From a virus: a stretch of DNA of 64,000 nt. Positions 41,868 to 51,634 of this stretch are shown piece by piece. A program made the translations under genes and the position numbers. Location of the stretch: positions 1 to 64,000 of the IMG/VR virus record IMGVR_UViG_3300044844_000854, one strand, 5' to 3'. The notes below the pieces were generated by a model that was given only the letters and a program-made list of their open reading frames with translations, was not told the DNA's origin and ran no database searches. The first letter of the stretch is position 1. The number at the start of each line of letters is the position of its first letter.

Positions 41868-43496
41868 ATGGGAACAATAAAAAAAACACAAAAACTACCT
41901 AACCTACCAATAGATGCTAAATCAATCTACTCTATCGACTTAATGACAGAGTATATTCCATATTTCTTAGTATATGTAAAACATACAGAAGATACAGAAT
42001 ATAGACCTATTGGTGATAAATTAATGGCAAGACTCACTGATTTAGAAATACAACTTACAGATAGGAAATCACCTCTTATAGAGATCACAATTGCACTTGA
42101 GAGTATGTTTATTTCTAGCAATGTCTTTGCTTATGACTCACAAGCACTTATAGGAACTTATTATAACTTAGACAATGCACCCAAATCAAATAAAGCTTTA
42201 CCTATTACAGATGATTTACTAAGAGATGAATTTGTTAGCTCTATTGATGGTATCACTAAATTCTTTGATTTAGGTAAAAAGGTAAAACTTGATTATGGAT
42301 ACAATGGATTTTACTCTACAATAGAGAACTATGATATTACTGACTTTAAACTACAGTTAAAGAATGGTGGTGTTGTTGCTACAATCATTGCTCAAAAATT
42401 GGGAAGAAGAAAAGACATCATATATCCTGCAATCGTATATACTAAAGGCACTGTTATAGATATTCTTAGAGATTTGGTATATCGCACAGGTATTGAACTT
42501 GATCCAAATATTATAGAAGATACACAAAAAGAACTTAAAGCATTAGAAAGTCAAATCTATGACGAAGAATTATCTTTAGATTTTCTTATCCAACAAGAAA
42601 GTGAACTTTACACTCAATACATAAATGAACTAGCTAAATCACCTATTAGTAGTAGCGATATTGAGGCTCAAATACCTACATCAAATGTAGATGATATAAA
42701 TGGTAGAGATATAGTTAAGGTAGATGCAACTGTATTTATCTTACTTTCCGATAAATTCTTAGAGATTATCCAATTAAGAAAAGATATTCTCACACAAAGA
42801 GAAACAATTGCAGAGATTAAAGCTACTGCTAAAAACACATCTGCATTCTCAGATACATTTAAACTTTATGAATATACAAGTGATGAACCATTTGTTGTAG
42901 AAAGTGCAACAATAAGAAAAACACTTTTGGATTTACTTAAAACACTAAACATTACACTAGAAGGCTCTCAGGATAAACTATCACTAACAAGAGAGAATGA
43001 CTATAAACTATCTTATGGTAAGCCTAATAGTGAAATTAAATCCATCACATTTAAAACAGAAGATTTACAAGAAAAAGCTAGATATTCAGGCAAACCTATA
43101 ATTACTAGAAATACTGTAAATCAAGGTACTGAAAAGATAAATTTAAATACATCTACAAGCCCAGCAGGTACTCAAAAGATAGATTTAAATCCATTGCCTA
43201 CTATCTCACAAAGAGGTGCTACTGCAAAAACAAGAAGTTCATATGAACAAGCTAAGATCAATCGTAATGCAAGAAATGTTTTGACTGCAAGTGTTGAAAT
43301 GCTTACAGGTTATCCTGCATTTTACCCTTTAGATAAAATTGAACTTGATTTAGGTAATTCATTTTACTCAGGTGTTTATGTTATAGATCATGTGATACAT
43401 GAATTTTCTGATAGTGGATTTAAGACAAAAATGGAATTAAACAAAGAAGCATCTAAAAAACTTAAACCTAAAGCTAAAGAAGGCACTCTTAGATAA
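41868..43496 (+). CDS. Baseplate hub protein (gpD/gp27-like), 542 aa
   Basis: Place between the LysM-like gene and the gp5-like spike is that of the hub ring. The N-terminal half is strand-rich (YIPYFLVYVKHTEDTEYR, PLIEITIALESMFI) and a second domain contains GTVIDILRDLVYRTGIELDP, which is typical of late control D proteins. A helical insertion lies at about 210-320. The C-terminal end (YPAFYPLDKIELDLGNSFYS) fits the last hub domain. CGGA with its C 13 bases upstream fixes the start. By-eye assignment only. Confidence 0.75.
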   Translation: MGTIKKTQKLPNLPIDAKSIYSIDLMTEYIPYFLVYVKHTEDTEYRPIGDKLMARLTDLEIQLTDRKSPLIEITIALESMFISSNVFAYDSQALIGTYYNLDNAPKSNKALPITDDLLRDEFVSSIDGITKFFDLGKKVKLDYGYNGFYSTIENYDITDFKLQLKNGGVVATIIAQKLGRRKDIIYPAIVYTKGTVIDILRDLVYRTGIELDPNIIEDTQKELKALESQIYDEELSLDFLIQQESELYTQYINELAKSPISSSDIEAQIPTSNVDDINGRDIVKVDATVFILLSDKFLEIIQLRKDILTQRETIAEIKATAKNTSAFSDTFKLYEYTSDEPFVVESATIRKTLLDLLKTLNITLEGSQDKLSLTRENDYKLSYGKPNSEIKSITFKTEDLQEKARYSGKPIITRNTVNQGTEKINLNTSTSPAGTQKIDLNPLPTISQRGATAKTRSSYEQAKINRNARNVLTASVEMLTGYPAFYPLDKIELDLGNSFYSGVYVIDHVIHEFSDSGFKTKMELNKEASKKLKPKAKEGTLR

Positions 43497-43505
43497 GGAA
43501 TAGTC

Positions 43506-44921
43506 ATGGCAAGATTTACTAAAGGTTTAATGACCTACAAACAAGAAGAATATGAAACAAAACAATATGGTATATTTGCAGGTGTTGTTAAAGATACAAA
43601 TGATCCCCTTAAATTTGGTAGAGTAAAGGTATTTTGCCCATCTATCTATGCAGATCAACTTTCGCCCTGGTGTACACCATGCTTTCCAGGTGGTATGGGT
43701 ATGGAAAGTGGATTTGTAATTATACCAAGATTAGAAACTTATGTATGGGTAACATTTGAGGCAGGTGATGTATCTGCACCAATTTACTTAGGTGGATTTG
43801 CAGTAGAAACCCCTATAGGTAGAAATAGTGATAATTCAATTGTAGAGAATGATATTAAACACCAAGCAAATTCATCACCATTACCTACACATTCACAAGC
43901 AATCCCACAGGGTAGTGATGTATCTAGTATTCATACAACAGGTGCTACATTGCCACCTTCATTCAATTCTAGCTATGGTAGTAATATTGTATTTAAAACA
44001 CCTAGTGGCAACATGATTGAATTAGATGATACAGATGGTTATGAACGAATATCACTAAAGCATAATACAGATAGCTTAATGGAAATTAGAAATGATGGCA
44101 CAATCAATACTGTATCTACAGGTAACCAATACCAATATGTCGCAGGTGTGCTTAATCAAAAGATAGAAAAAGATAAAATTGTAGACACCAATATGTCTTT
44201 ATTTGAAACTGTTAATGGTAATGTTGTTAAGAATTACTTATCTAATTATTCACTAAATATAGGTGAAGATTTTTCACTTTCCGTTTTTTCAGGTGATGAG
44301 AATAAGGTTTGTAACTCACTTACTCATACTGTAAATGGTAGCTCTATCACATCTACATTAGGTGATCTTGAATTTTCTTCAGGCGGTAGCTTTAATCTTG
44401 CAGGTGCAAATAGCTTAAATCTATTCTCTATTGCAAATACTACAATCTTCTCTAGCAATTCACTAGATATTACAGGTTTAACTAAATCCATATCCATAAA
44501 GGGTAGCAATGGTGTTGCTGAATTAAATGCAAGTGATAGAACTAATCTTATATCCTATGGTGTAGAATGTATTGCTAATCCACAAACACTTACACAACAG
44601 GTATTTTTAGGTAATACTACTTTACCAAGTGCATCTCGTGTAGGTCCTACTACAATCCCTTTACTTAAAGAAGGTGTTGTTATGGGGACACAATTACAGA
44701 TTATGCTTACTGCTGTTATTCAAGCTATCTCTACCTATGCTAAACTACTATCTGCAGGTGGGAATGCACCAGGTCTTGGATTACCTGATCCCACACTAGC
44801 AGCAGCAAATATTGCACTTACTGTAGCACTAGATACAATTACTGCATTATACTTGACACCTATACCACCAAGTGGTAATCCTTTATTTGCTAGTGATAGT
44901 GTATTTGTATCTAAGAAATAA
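43506..44921 (+). CDS. Baseplate spike protein, gp5/VgrG-like, 471 aa
   Basis: The needle tip that pierces the envelope. The OB fold is at about 15-105 (YGIFAGVVKDTNDPLKFGRV, SPWCTPCFPGG, VWVTFEAGDVSAPIYLGG). It is followed by the gp5-type GNMIELDDTDGYERISLKH at about 160-178 and a long strand-repeat region that would form the beta helix. The C-terminal 90 residues are hydrophobic Ala/Leu/Ile-rich. No lysozyme domain is inserted, unlike T4 gp5. A reversed CGGA element (TCCG at 44280) lies in the coding sequence. Confidence 0.88.
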   Translation: MARFTKGLMTYKQEEYETKQYGIFAGVVKDTNDPLKFGRVKVFCPSIYADQLSPWCTPCFPGGMGMESGFVIIPRLETYVWVTFEAGDVSAPIYLGGFAVETPIGRNSDNSIVENDIKHQANSSPLPTHSQAIPQGSDVSSIHTTGATLPPSFNSSYGSNIVFKTPSGNMIELDDTDGYERISLKHNTDSLMEIRNDGTINTVSTGNQYQYVAGVLNQKIEKDKIVDTNMSLFETVNGNVVKNYLSNYSLNIGEDFSLSVFSGDENKVCNSLTHTVNGSSITSTLGDLEFSSGGSFNLAGANSLNLFSIANTTIFSSNSLDITGLTKSISIKGSNGVAELNASDRTNLISYGVECIANPQTLTQQVFLGNTTLPSASRVGPTTIPLLKEGVVMGTQLQIMLTAVIQAISTYAKLLSAGGNAPGLGLPDPTLAAANIALTVALDTITALYLTPIPPSGNPLFASDSVFVSKK

Positions 44922-44960
44922 CAATAACAATAACAATGATAAAAAACGGAATAGTAAAAA

Positions 44961-45155
44961 ATGACTAAACAAGAACTAATCGACTTACTAAACCAAGCAG
45001 ATAAAGATGCAATTGGATTTGATGTAGGTGCAGAAGGCGATAAGAAGATCAATGATAAAAACACTGCTTTAGCTGAAAACCTAATCAAATTTATGACAGA
45101 AAGCCTTGTGATAGATGTAGGTGGTATTACTTATCCTATAAAGGTGATACAATAA
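44961..45155 (+). CDS. Small baseplate-module protein, 64 aa
   Basis: Not recognised. The start is set by CGGA with its C 14 bases upstream. The helical N-terminus (TKQELIDLLNQADKDAI) is followed by a short strand end (DVGGITYPIKVI). The stop overlaps the next ATG (TAATG). It lies in the baseplate operon and probably has a structural or assembly task. Confidence 0.65.
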   Translation: MTKQELIDLLNQADKDAIGFDVGAEGDKKINDKNTALAENLIKFMTESLVIDVGGITYPIKVIQ

Positions 45156-45619
45156 TGAATGAGAAATTCCCCTTTACTGAATATATGGATAACCCTTTAG
45201 AATATATAAACAATTTACCTAGAAACCAATCAAATGCACTACAAGATCAAATCAAAACACTTGTAGATGAAATTGAAACTAAAAACAAACCATTTTGGGA
45301 AGAACAAGGCATTACAGAAGAGCAAGCATTACAACCAATTCTTGAAAGAACACTTGCAATGACTGAAATGATTAAAGGCACTGATAAAGGTAAGGAACTG
45401 CTAAAAAACGGAGATGTAAAAAAACAATTAAATCAAACACTCTTAGATATGAAAAATATGATAAATCTAGTAGGATATATTCAAAAGTCTAATGAAATAT
45501 CAAACCTAAAGCAAACTATGACAGGTCTTGCTAATGAGGTTGAAAGGAGTAAACATGAAATCCTACAAAGATTACCAATCCAACCAAACACCAATAGAAA
45601 AATCGGAACTACAAAATAG
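45155..45619 (+). CDS. Hypothetical baseplate-module protein, 154 aa
   Basis: Not recognised. The ATG shares a base with the previous stop, so the two are coupled. The protein is helical and acidic/amide-rich, with coiled-coil potential at about 105-135 (YIQKSNEISNLKQTMTGLAN). The CGGA element at 45409 is inside the frame and encodes KNGDVKKQ. Its end overlaps the next gene by about 65 bases in another frame. It may be a chaperone or baseplate adaptor. Confidence 0.68.
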   Translation: MNEKFPFTEYMDNPLEYINNLPRNQSNALQDQIKTLVDEIETKNKPFWEEQGITEEQALQPILERTLAMTEMIKGTDKGKELLKNGDVKKQLNQTLLDMKNMINLVGYIQKSNEISNLKQTMTGLANEVERSKHEILQRLPIQPNTNRKIGTTK

Positions 45620-47045
45620 TGTAAAAACGGAACAGATCAAAAAAGCCTTAGAAAACTCTTCTATTATTACAGGCACACCATCTGTAAACTACACAAAGGA
45701 ACAACCTTTAGGACAACAGGTATCTAATACATTATCCGACTATGCTAAAAACCAAATAGGGAAACAAATAGCAGATGGATTTACTAGTGATGTATATAAA
45801 GATAGTGCATTTAATCAAAGCTATAATGGTGTAGAAGATTTTGCCAACAATTTTGGTAATAAACTAGGAATGTCTTGGCAAAAAACCTCACCATTTGACT
45901 TCTTAGGACTTACGGATAATTTACAAGATGCAATCGACCCTGTTAAAGGTGGTATTGACACTATTAAGGGTATTATTGATCTTGTTGTAGCCGTTATTGA
46001 TTTTGTAGCTAATCTCTTAATACTTACTGCAAATCTAGTGCAAGCTATTTTGACTGCATTCATTAAACTACTAGAAGCAGTTAGAGATTTACTTGTGAAT
46101 ACTAATATGTTTGTCTTAAATGCAAGTGAAAAAGCACTTACAGATAGAAGTGTTTATAATCAACTAATGGAAAAGGCTGTTCCTAGCTTAAAAACAAATC
46201 AAGATATTATACCTGATTTACTTACAAGCAGATACTTTACACCTAGCGAAACCATAAGAAGAATTTCCCTTAGCTATGATGATGAATTTGATAAAAATAG
46301 ACCTATAGGTGTTACAGGTGGTGATATTCATTTGGTTGTTATGCCATATCTTTTAGCACCAAATATAGGTAACATTATCCAACTCTATACACAATTCTTA
46401 GCATTACTAGATAAAAAAGCATTTAAAGATATACTTGATAGAATAAATAATATGGCAAATCCCGATTATGTAAATAAATTAAAGGATAGACAATATCCCT
46501 ACTACCTTTATAAAGATGGTCAAGGTCAATCACCTAATTGGACTAAAAAAGGATTAAGTGACATTACAGGTGTAGATGCTATTGTTAATTCACTAAACAA
46601 ATTGATTGCTACACTAAAGGTTGCAAATAGTGCCGTAGAATTATTTAAACAAGCAGTACGACTATTCCAACAAAGAGTAAAACAAATTCAAGCAATTATA
46701 GATCGTATTCTTACTGCTATACAAGATTTAATTCAATTGACTACAATCCCTATAGGTGCTCTTACTATGTTTGGTACAGGTAGCATAGATACTGTTCAAC
46801 AAGCATTCTTAGACTCACTAAATCACCCTACATCACCACTACAAGAAAAAGATGATGAAGGAAATTTACTAATACAATCTCAAGCAAATGTATCTATGTT
46901 AGCTTATGTGATACACTTACAATTGGGTACAGGTAGTGCAATTGAATTTCTTAAAGCTCTATTCTCTGTTAGAGATGCAGCAGTTAATGTATATTCAGGT
47001 GCTACAAATACTTCAAACATTCAAGTTAGCTACGATAATATATAA
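45555..47045 (+). CDS. Hypothetical baseplate-module protein, 496 aa
   Basis: Not recognised. The frame is open from 45528, but AAAGGAG lies just before the ATG at 45555. A hydrophobic stretch at about 135-185 (IIDLVVAVIDFVANLLILTA and QAILTAFIKLLEAV) could be membrane-active or a buried helix, and a second helical pair is at about 345-395. The remaining parts look globular. Phages with similar baseplates have a large protein at this point. It overlaps the previous gene by about 65 bases. Confidence 0.72.
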   Translation: MKSYKDYQSNQTPIEKSELQNSVKTEQIKKALENSSIITGTPSVNYTKEQPLGQQVSNTLSDYAKNQIGKQIADGFTSDVYKDSAFNQSYNGVEDFANNFGNKLGMSWQKTSPFDFLGLTDNLQDAIDPVKGGIDTIKGIIDLVVAVIDFVANLLILTANLVQAILTAFIKLLEAVRDLLVNTNMFVLNASEKALTDRSVYNQLMEKAVPSLKTNQDIIPDLLTSRYFTPSETIRRISLSYDDEFDKNRPIGVTGGDIHLVVMPYLLAPNIGNIIQLYTQFLALLDKKAFKDILDRINNMANPDYVNKLKDRQYPYYLYKDGQGQSPNWTKKGLSDITGVDAIVNSLNKLIATLKVANSAVELFKQAVRLFQQRVKQIQAIIDRILTAIQDLIQLTTIPIGALTMFGTGSIDTVQQAFLDSLNHPTSPLQEKDDEGNLLIQSQANVSMLAYVIHLQLGTGSAIEFLKALFSVRDAAVNVYSGATNTSNIQVSYDNI

Positions 47046-47056
47046 GGATAAACAAA

Positions 47057-47437
47057 ATGAACATTACACAGATTAAGGGATTATCATTTCCCTTTAGATT
47101 TAATGCAAATGGTAGTACGGATACACAAACATCACTAGATAAGATTGGTGCAAATCTCAAAATGATTGCAATCACTACATTAGGTGAACGAATTTATAGA
47201 CCTACATTTGGTAATGAAATCACTAAATACCAATTTAGAAACATTGATTTACTAGATATTCCTGCAATCAAACAAGATTTAAAACTTGCATTTAATCGTT
47301 TTGAGCCTAGAGCAATCATTACAAACATTGAAATTACCAAACAAGGTAATCAAGGCACTGTATATGTAGATGTATCTTATGGTGTTACTCAAAATGGCTT
47401 ACAATTACAAGTAAGTAATATTACTTTTTCCCTTTAG
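47057..47437 (+). CDS. Baseplate wedge protein, gp25/W-like, 126 aa
   Basis: gp25-like proteins start sheath polymerisation and anchor it to the baseplate wedge. The typical blocks are GLSFPFRFNANGS at the N-terminus, LGERIYRPTFGNEI (about 53-66), an ID-x-x-DIPAIKQDLKLAF helix and the FEPRAIITNIEI strand. The ERxxRP-type pattern of the EPR core is present. Length is normal. AAGGATA lies before the ATG. Confidence 0.9.
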   Translation: MNITQIKGLSFPFRFNANGSTDTQTSLDKIGANLKMIAITTLGERIYRPTFGNEITKYQFRNIDLLDIPAIKQDLKLAFNRFEPRAIITNIEITKQGNQGTVYVDVSYGVTQNGLQLQVSNITFSL

Positions 47438-47486
47438 TAAATATATGATGTATAGTGAAAAAACGGAAAATAACAAAGGATAAAAC

Positions 47487-49385
47487 ATGAGAACACTAAA
47501 GACAAAATCACTAGGTAACTTACCAATACAACTAGAGCCTACATCTAAAGAATTTCTATCCATTAGACAATCTATGCTAGATACGATTGATCAAATTGCA
47601 CCTGAATGGACGGATAGATATGCAGGTGATTTAGGTATTGTGCTTGTAGAACTTATGGCATATATGGGGGATATTCTTTCATATAACATAGATAAAGCAC
47701 AAAATGAAAGCTACCTTGCTACTGCTCAAGAACGAAAAAATATCATCAAACTTTTAGAACTAATTGGCTATAATTTAAAATCAGGTAGTCCTGCACAAGT
47801 ACCTATGGCAATCATTACTACTCAAGACCTTGTTACTATCCCTAAAGGTACTATTGTAGAGAGTAATGTAGGTGGTTATAGGTTTGAGTCACTTGAAAAC
47901 ATTGTGCTACAGGAGGCTGGTGTATATTGCCAAGCTGAATATGCAAGCCAATTATCACTTGCTTTAGGTGTAGAAGTAAATGCAATTAACAATGCTATTT
48001 TCTCTAGTGGTATTACTAAAACTGCATTACTTGGTAAATCAAATGGAAAAGCTAATCAAACTTTTATCCTTAGCGATATTGGTATTGTTATTGGTAGTAA
48101 TAGCGACTTATCATTACAAATCAATGGTGCTACATGGACTGCACAAGAGTCATTTCTTGACACCGAGTCGGATAGTTTGGTTTATACTTATCGACTAAAT
48201 GATGATGATACGGTTACAATTACATTTGGTAATGATTTAAATGGGGCAATTCCTGCAATTAACCAAAATATCAACATTACTTATCGTGCAGGTGTTGGGC
48301 AAAAATACAATGCAATTGGTATAGGTGCAATTAGCAATCTAAAGAGTTCAATTCAAGGCATTGCTACAATTTACAATGTTGCACAACCAAGTGGTGGTAG
48401 TGATAGTGAGTCAAATGATAGTGCTAAAAGAAATGGACCATTATCACTTAAAGCACTTGATAGGGCAATCACACTACAAGACTTTGAAACATTAGCAATT
48501 AAAACACCAAATGCAGGTATCAAATCTGCTAGAGCTGTTGCAGGTGAAGGTGCTTATGATGTAGAAGTATATGTTGCTTGTGAAGGACAAAATCCAATCC
48601 CTAGTGGTAGGTGGTATCGTGATTTCAACACAGGCACAGGTATAGTAGGTATGGTAGGTAGGTATCTTTTTGATCGTAAGCCTATCCCTACACGATTACT
48701 TGTAGCACCTTGTAGAGCGGTACAAATTAAACTAAATGCTAAGATTGGTGCATTATCTAACTACTTAAATGCAGAAGTAAAACTAAATGTGCTAAACTCT
48801 ATTAGAACTGAATTGCTTAGATTATCTGATAGCTTTGGTAGATCATTGCCATTATCAAGGGTAATTCAAATCATTGAAAATAGTAGAGGTGTGGATTATT
48901 GTGATATTATTACACTACATAGGAAACCTGTGCTTGTATTTAAGAATGGTAGCAATCAAAATGCAATTGATTTAGCTACACTTGATTTTGACTATGCATC
49001 TATCAGTGAAACTACTGTAGAAGATACTTATTATATAGAGTGGCAATCTACATTATCCTTTTTTATCAAGTCCGAAAAAAACGGGTATATCAAAAATGAT
49101 AATACTAAGCTATTTGTAATGAATACACAGAGTAAAACATTCACAATATACACTTTACCTATAGTAGATACAGAAGATACACCTGAGAGATATAAGCAAT
49201 TTACATTTACTCTTACTTTAGGTAATTCACTACCTACACAAGATGATATTTGGGAATTAAAGGTATCTCGAAAGATTGATACAATTACACTATCACCTAA
49301 TGAGATCATTGTGCCTAGATTACTTGGTAACAATCTCTTACTTGATGAGAATGATATTAAAATCAATGTTGTTGGAGGTAAATGA
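47487..49385 (+). CDS. Baseplate assembly protein J-like, 632 aa
   Basis: Gp6/J-like wedge protein. The N-terminal pattern is clear: DQIAPEWTDRYAGDLGIVLV, ELMAYMGDILSYNIDKAQ, then ERKNIIKLLELIGYNLKS at about 80-98. The middle contains VTITFGNDLNGAIPAINQNI and AGVGQKYNAIG, and the ALDRAITLQDFETLAIK block (about 325-341) that marks this family. AAAGGATAA precedes the ATG. The gene overlaps the next by 4 bases. A CGGG element (49082) is embedded in the frame. Confidence 0.9.
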   Translation: MRTLKTKSLGNLPIQLEPTSKEFLSIRQSMLDTIDQIAPEWTDRYAGDLGIVLVELMAYMGDILSYNIDKAQNESYLATAQERKNIIKLLELIGYNLKSGSPAQVPMAIITTQDLVTIPKGTIVESNVGGYRFESLENIVLQEAGVYCQAEYASQLSLALGVEVNAINNAIFSSGITKTALLGKSNGKANQTFILSDIGIVIGSNSDLSLQINGATWTAQESFLDTESDSLVYTYRLNDDDTVTITFGNDLNGAIPAINQNINITYRAGVGQKYNAIGIGAISNLKSSIQGIATIYNVAQPSGGSDSESNDSAKRNGPLSLKALDRAITLQDFETLAIKTPNAGIKSARAVAGEGAYDVEVYVACEGQNPIPSGRWYRDFNTGTGIVGMVGRYLFDRKPIPTRLLVAPCRAVQIKLNAKIGALSNYLNAEVKLNVLNSIRTELLRLSDSFGRSLPLSRVIQIIENSRGVDYCDIITLHRKPVLVFKNGSNQNAIDLATLDFDYASISETTVEDTYYIEWQSTLSFFIKSEKNGYIKNDNTKLFVMNTQSKTFTIYTLPIVDTEDTPERYKQFTFTLTLGNSLPTQDDIWELKVSRKIDTITLSPNEIIVPRLLGNNLLLDENDIKINVVGGK

Positions 49386-50917
49386 TGAGAAAAATCTTAC
49401 AAGGTTGGCAATTCTCTAAGGTAAGAACTACTGAAATTGCAGATATTGTAGAAATAGGCAATCAAATCCCCCTACTAATCGAAGAAACTAATCTTCCTTT
49501 AGGTACAACTATTCATAGGGTAGTAGTAAGACAATCAATCATAAATGTAGGTGGTCAAATATCTTATGTACTTTCTAAAGCAATTGAAGATAGTCCACAA
49601 ATCACTACTGATTGTTTAATTGTTAAGGTTGGTATCCCTTTAGATACAGCTCAATTCACATTTACAGGTGATATTGCTATCCTATCTTCTGAAATTGAAT
49701 ACCCTAGAGCATATGATTTAAATAGATATAAGCTAGAATTTGAAGGATATGTAAATTCATACTCTACATATCGAGATGAATATATCACACAAATCATTTT
49801 ACCTAGCACAAGTGGTATTGTTAAATATATAACACTACTTTATAAGGTAAATTTGGTAGGTGTACAAAGTGATCCATTCTATATCTACTCTCAAGTAAAT
49901 TGCCTTAATAGTGGTGTTGCAAATAAACTCTACAATCCTTTAGAAAGTAAATTAGGTTTAAAGCTATTCAATCGCTTACCTGCATACCTTAAAAAAGAAG
50001 ATGAAAAAAACGGAAATGCAACAAAAAAACTACTTAATATATTAGGTAGAACACTTGATGATGTAGAAACTAAAGTAAATCAAATCAAAAATACATATGA
50101 TGTAGATAATGTAAATGCAGATAAAATACCATACATAGATAATCTTTTAGGTTGGGAAACAAATTTTGAACTAAATGAACAGATTAGAAGATTTGAAACA
50201 AAAACTGCTATAGATGTATATAAGACTAAATCAACAACTAGAAGTATTGAACTTATCCTACAAGAGATACTTGGTTGGAATGTAGAAATTCAAGAGGGCT
50301 ACCCTTATGTCTTTAGCTTAAATCAAAAACCTTATGAATTACTAGCTAAGCCTGATGATTGGAATGATACTACAGATGGTGATTGGGATCAATTGTTAGC
50401 AAACTCACCTTTATCTGTTACATATAATACAGATATGGGTATTGTTGATATAGGCTCTACATTCTCACCTATTGCAATCTTACCATCATTTTCAGATAAA
50501 AAAGATAACACAAGCAACAATTTTCAAAATCTAAATGGTGTACTTATTAAGCTATACCCACTACCTAATCGTAGGGTAAAATTAGGAAGAGATTTACTAG
50601 ATAAGCTAAATGTATTACTACCACAACTATTGGTACATTATGCAGACTATTTTATCTCTGTTCAAGATGTATTTGATGAAACTATTAGACTTGGTATTGC
50701 TGATGACTATGATGATTTCTTAGGTTATGTCAATGGTGAAACACTTGGGCTCAAATCTAAGAGTGGTACAAAAACACCATCACTTGTATTGTTTGAAACT
50801 TGGGGTGAAGATCGTGATTATGATAGCTTACTAAATGATGATTTTTATAGGCTATTCCATAATGCTATGGGTATTGCAGGTAGCAATGTGGACGGTGGTT
50901 ATACACCAAACGAATAA
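49382..50917 (+). CDS. Tail protein I-like baseplate wedge protein, 511 aa
   Basis: P2 gpI-like proteins connect the J-like wedge to the tail fibres. The C-terminal part shows LFNRLPAYLKKEDEKNG, GRTLDDVETKVNQIK, IPYIDNLLGWETNFELNEQI (about 258-277) and the conserved TKSTTRSIELILQEILGW block. The first 190 residues form a strand-rich extra domain. GGAGG lies at the preferred distance from the second of two adjacent ATG codons (49385); translation may start at either. The frame contains an A-run/CGGA copy at 50011 (KNGNATKK). Confidence 0.85.
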   Translation: MMRKILQGWQFSKVRTTEIADIVEIGNQIPLLIEETNLPLGTTIHRVVVRQSIINVGGQISYVLSKAIEDSPQITTDCLIVKVGIPLDTAQFTFTGDIAILSSEIEYPRAYDLNRYKLEFEGYVNSYSTYRDEYITQIILPSTSGIVKYITLLYKVNLVGVQSDPFYIYSQVNCLNSGVANKLYNPLESKLGLKLFNRLPAYLKKEDEKNGNATKKLLNILGRTLDDVETKVNQIKNTYDVDNVNADKIPYIDNLLGWETNFELNEQIRRFETKTAIDVYKTKSTTRSIELILQEILGWNVEIQEGYPYVFSLNQKPYELLAKPDDWNDTTDGDWDQLLANSPLSVTYNTDMGIVDIGSTFSPIAILPSFSDKKDNTSNNFQNLNGVLIKLYPLPNRRVKLGRDLLDKLNVLLPQLLVHYADYFISVQDVFDETIRLGIADDYDDFLGYVNGETLGLKSKSGTKTPSLVLFETWGEDRDYDSLLNDDFYRLFHNAMGIAGSNVDGGYTPNE

Positions 50918-51029
50918 CATTAAAATAGAATGATGAAAAAAAACGGAACATAAAAAAAAGATTATGCTATACACTACACCTTAGATATTATATAAAGAGA
51001 TACAAAGACATACACTAAAGGAATACAAT

Positions 51030-51584
51030 ATGAACAAAATTGCCTTAACAATTGTGGGTAAATACCAAGACACCTTGATTGATAAAAACGGAAATGTAAA
51101 AAAACATGAGATCAAAAACAATCAAGTACAACTAACTGCTCTAAAGCTAATATCTTCACTATTTAAAAACCAAGCAAATACAATTGGTATTCAATACATT
51201 GCTTTAGGTAGTGGAGATGCTACTTGGGATTTACTAACAAATAACAAACCTAGCCCAATGCTTAATAGCAACACTACACTTACAACAGAGATATTTAGAA
51301 AAGCTATCCCTATTACAGATATTGTATTTGTAGACCCTACGGCTGCTTTTGGTCAAGGTGCAATTTCTCAAACTGCCACTACAAGATTAAGAATTACTAC
51401 TCAAATTGAAGCTAGTGAAGCTAATGATTCTCTTAGAGAATTTGCTCTTTTTGGTGGTACTGCAACAGGTATGCAAAATAGTGGATTTATGATCAATTGG
51501 GTAGCACACCCCTTGATTGAAAAGACAGAAGATGTTGTTCTTAATCGTATGATTGAACTAGACTTTGTTCTAGTAAATAACTAA
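51030..51584 (+). CDS. Conserved tail/baseplate protein, 184 aa
   Basis: Blocks such as IQYIALGSGDATWD, TTLTTEIFRKAIP, ATTRLRITTQIEASEANDS, LREFALFGGTATG and GFMINWVAHPLIEKTED recall a family of small tail proteins widely found between gpI-like and fibre proteins in contractile phages. A beta-sandwich is likely. AAAGGAA lies before the ATG. The frame carries a CGGA element (51089) encoding KNGNVKKH. Confidence 0.72.
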   Translation: MNKIALTIVGKYQDTLIDKNGNVKKHEIKNNQVQLTALKLISSLFKNQANTIGIQYIALGSGDATWDLLTNNKPSPMLNSNTTLTTEIFRKAIPITDIVFVDPTAAFGQGAISQTATTRLRITTQIEASEANDSLREFALFGGTATGMQNSGFMINWVAHPLIEKTEDVVLNRMIELDFVLVNN

Positions 51585-51634
51585 ACTAAACACACACTCT
51601 TAGAAAAAAACGGAAATTACAAAAAGGAAATAAT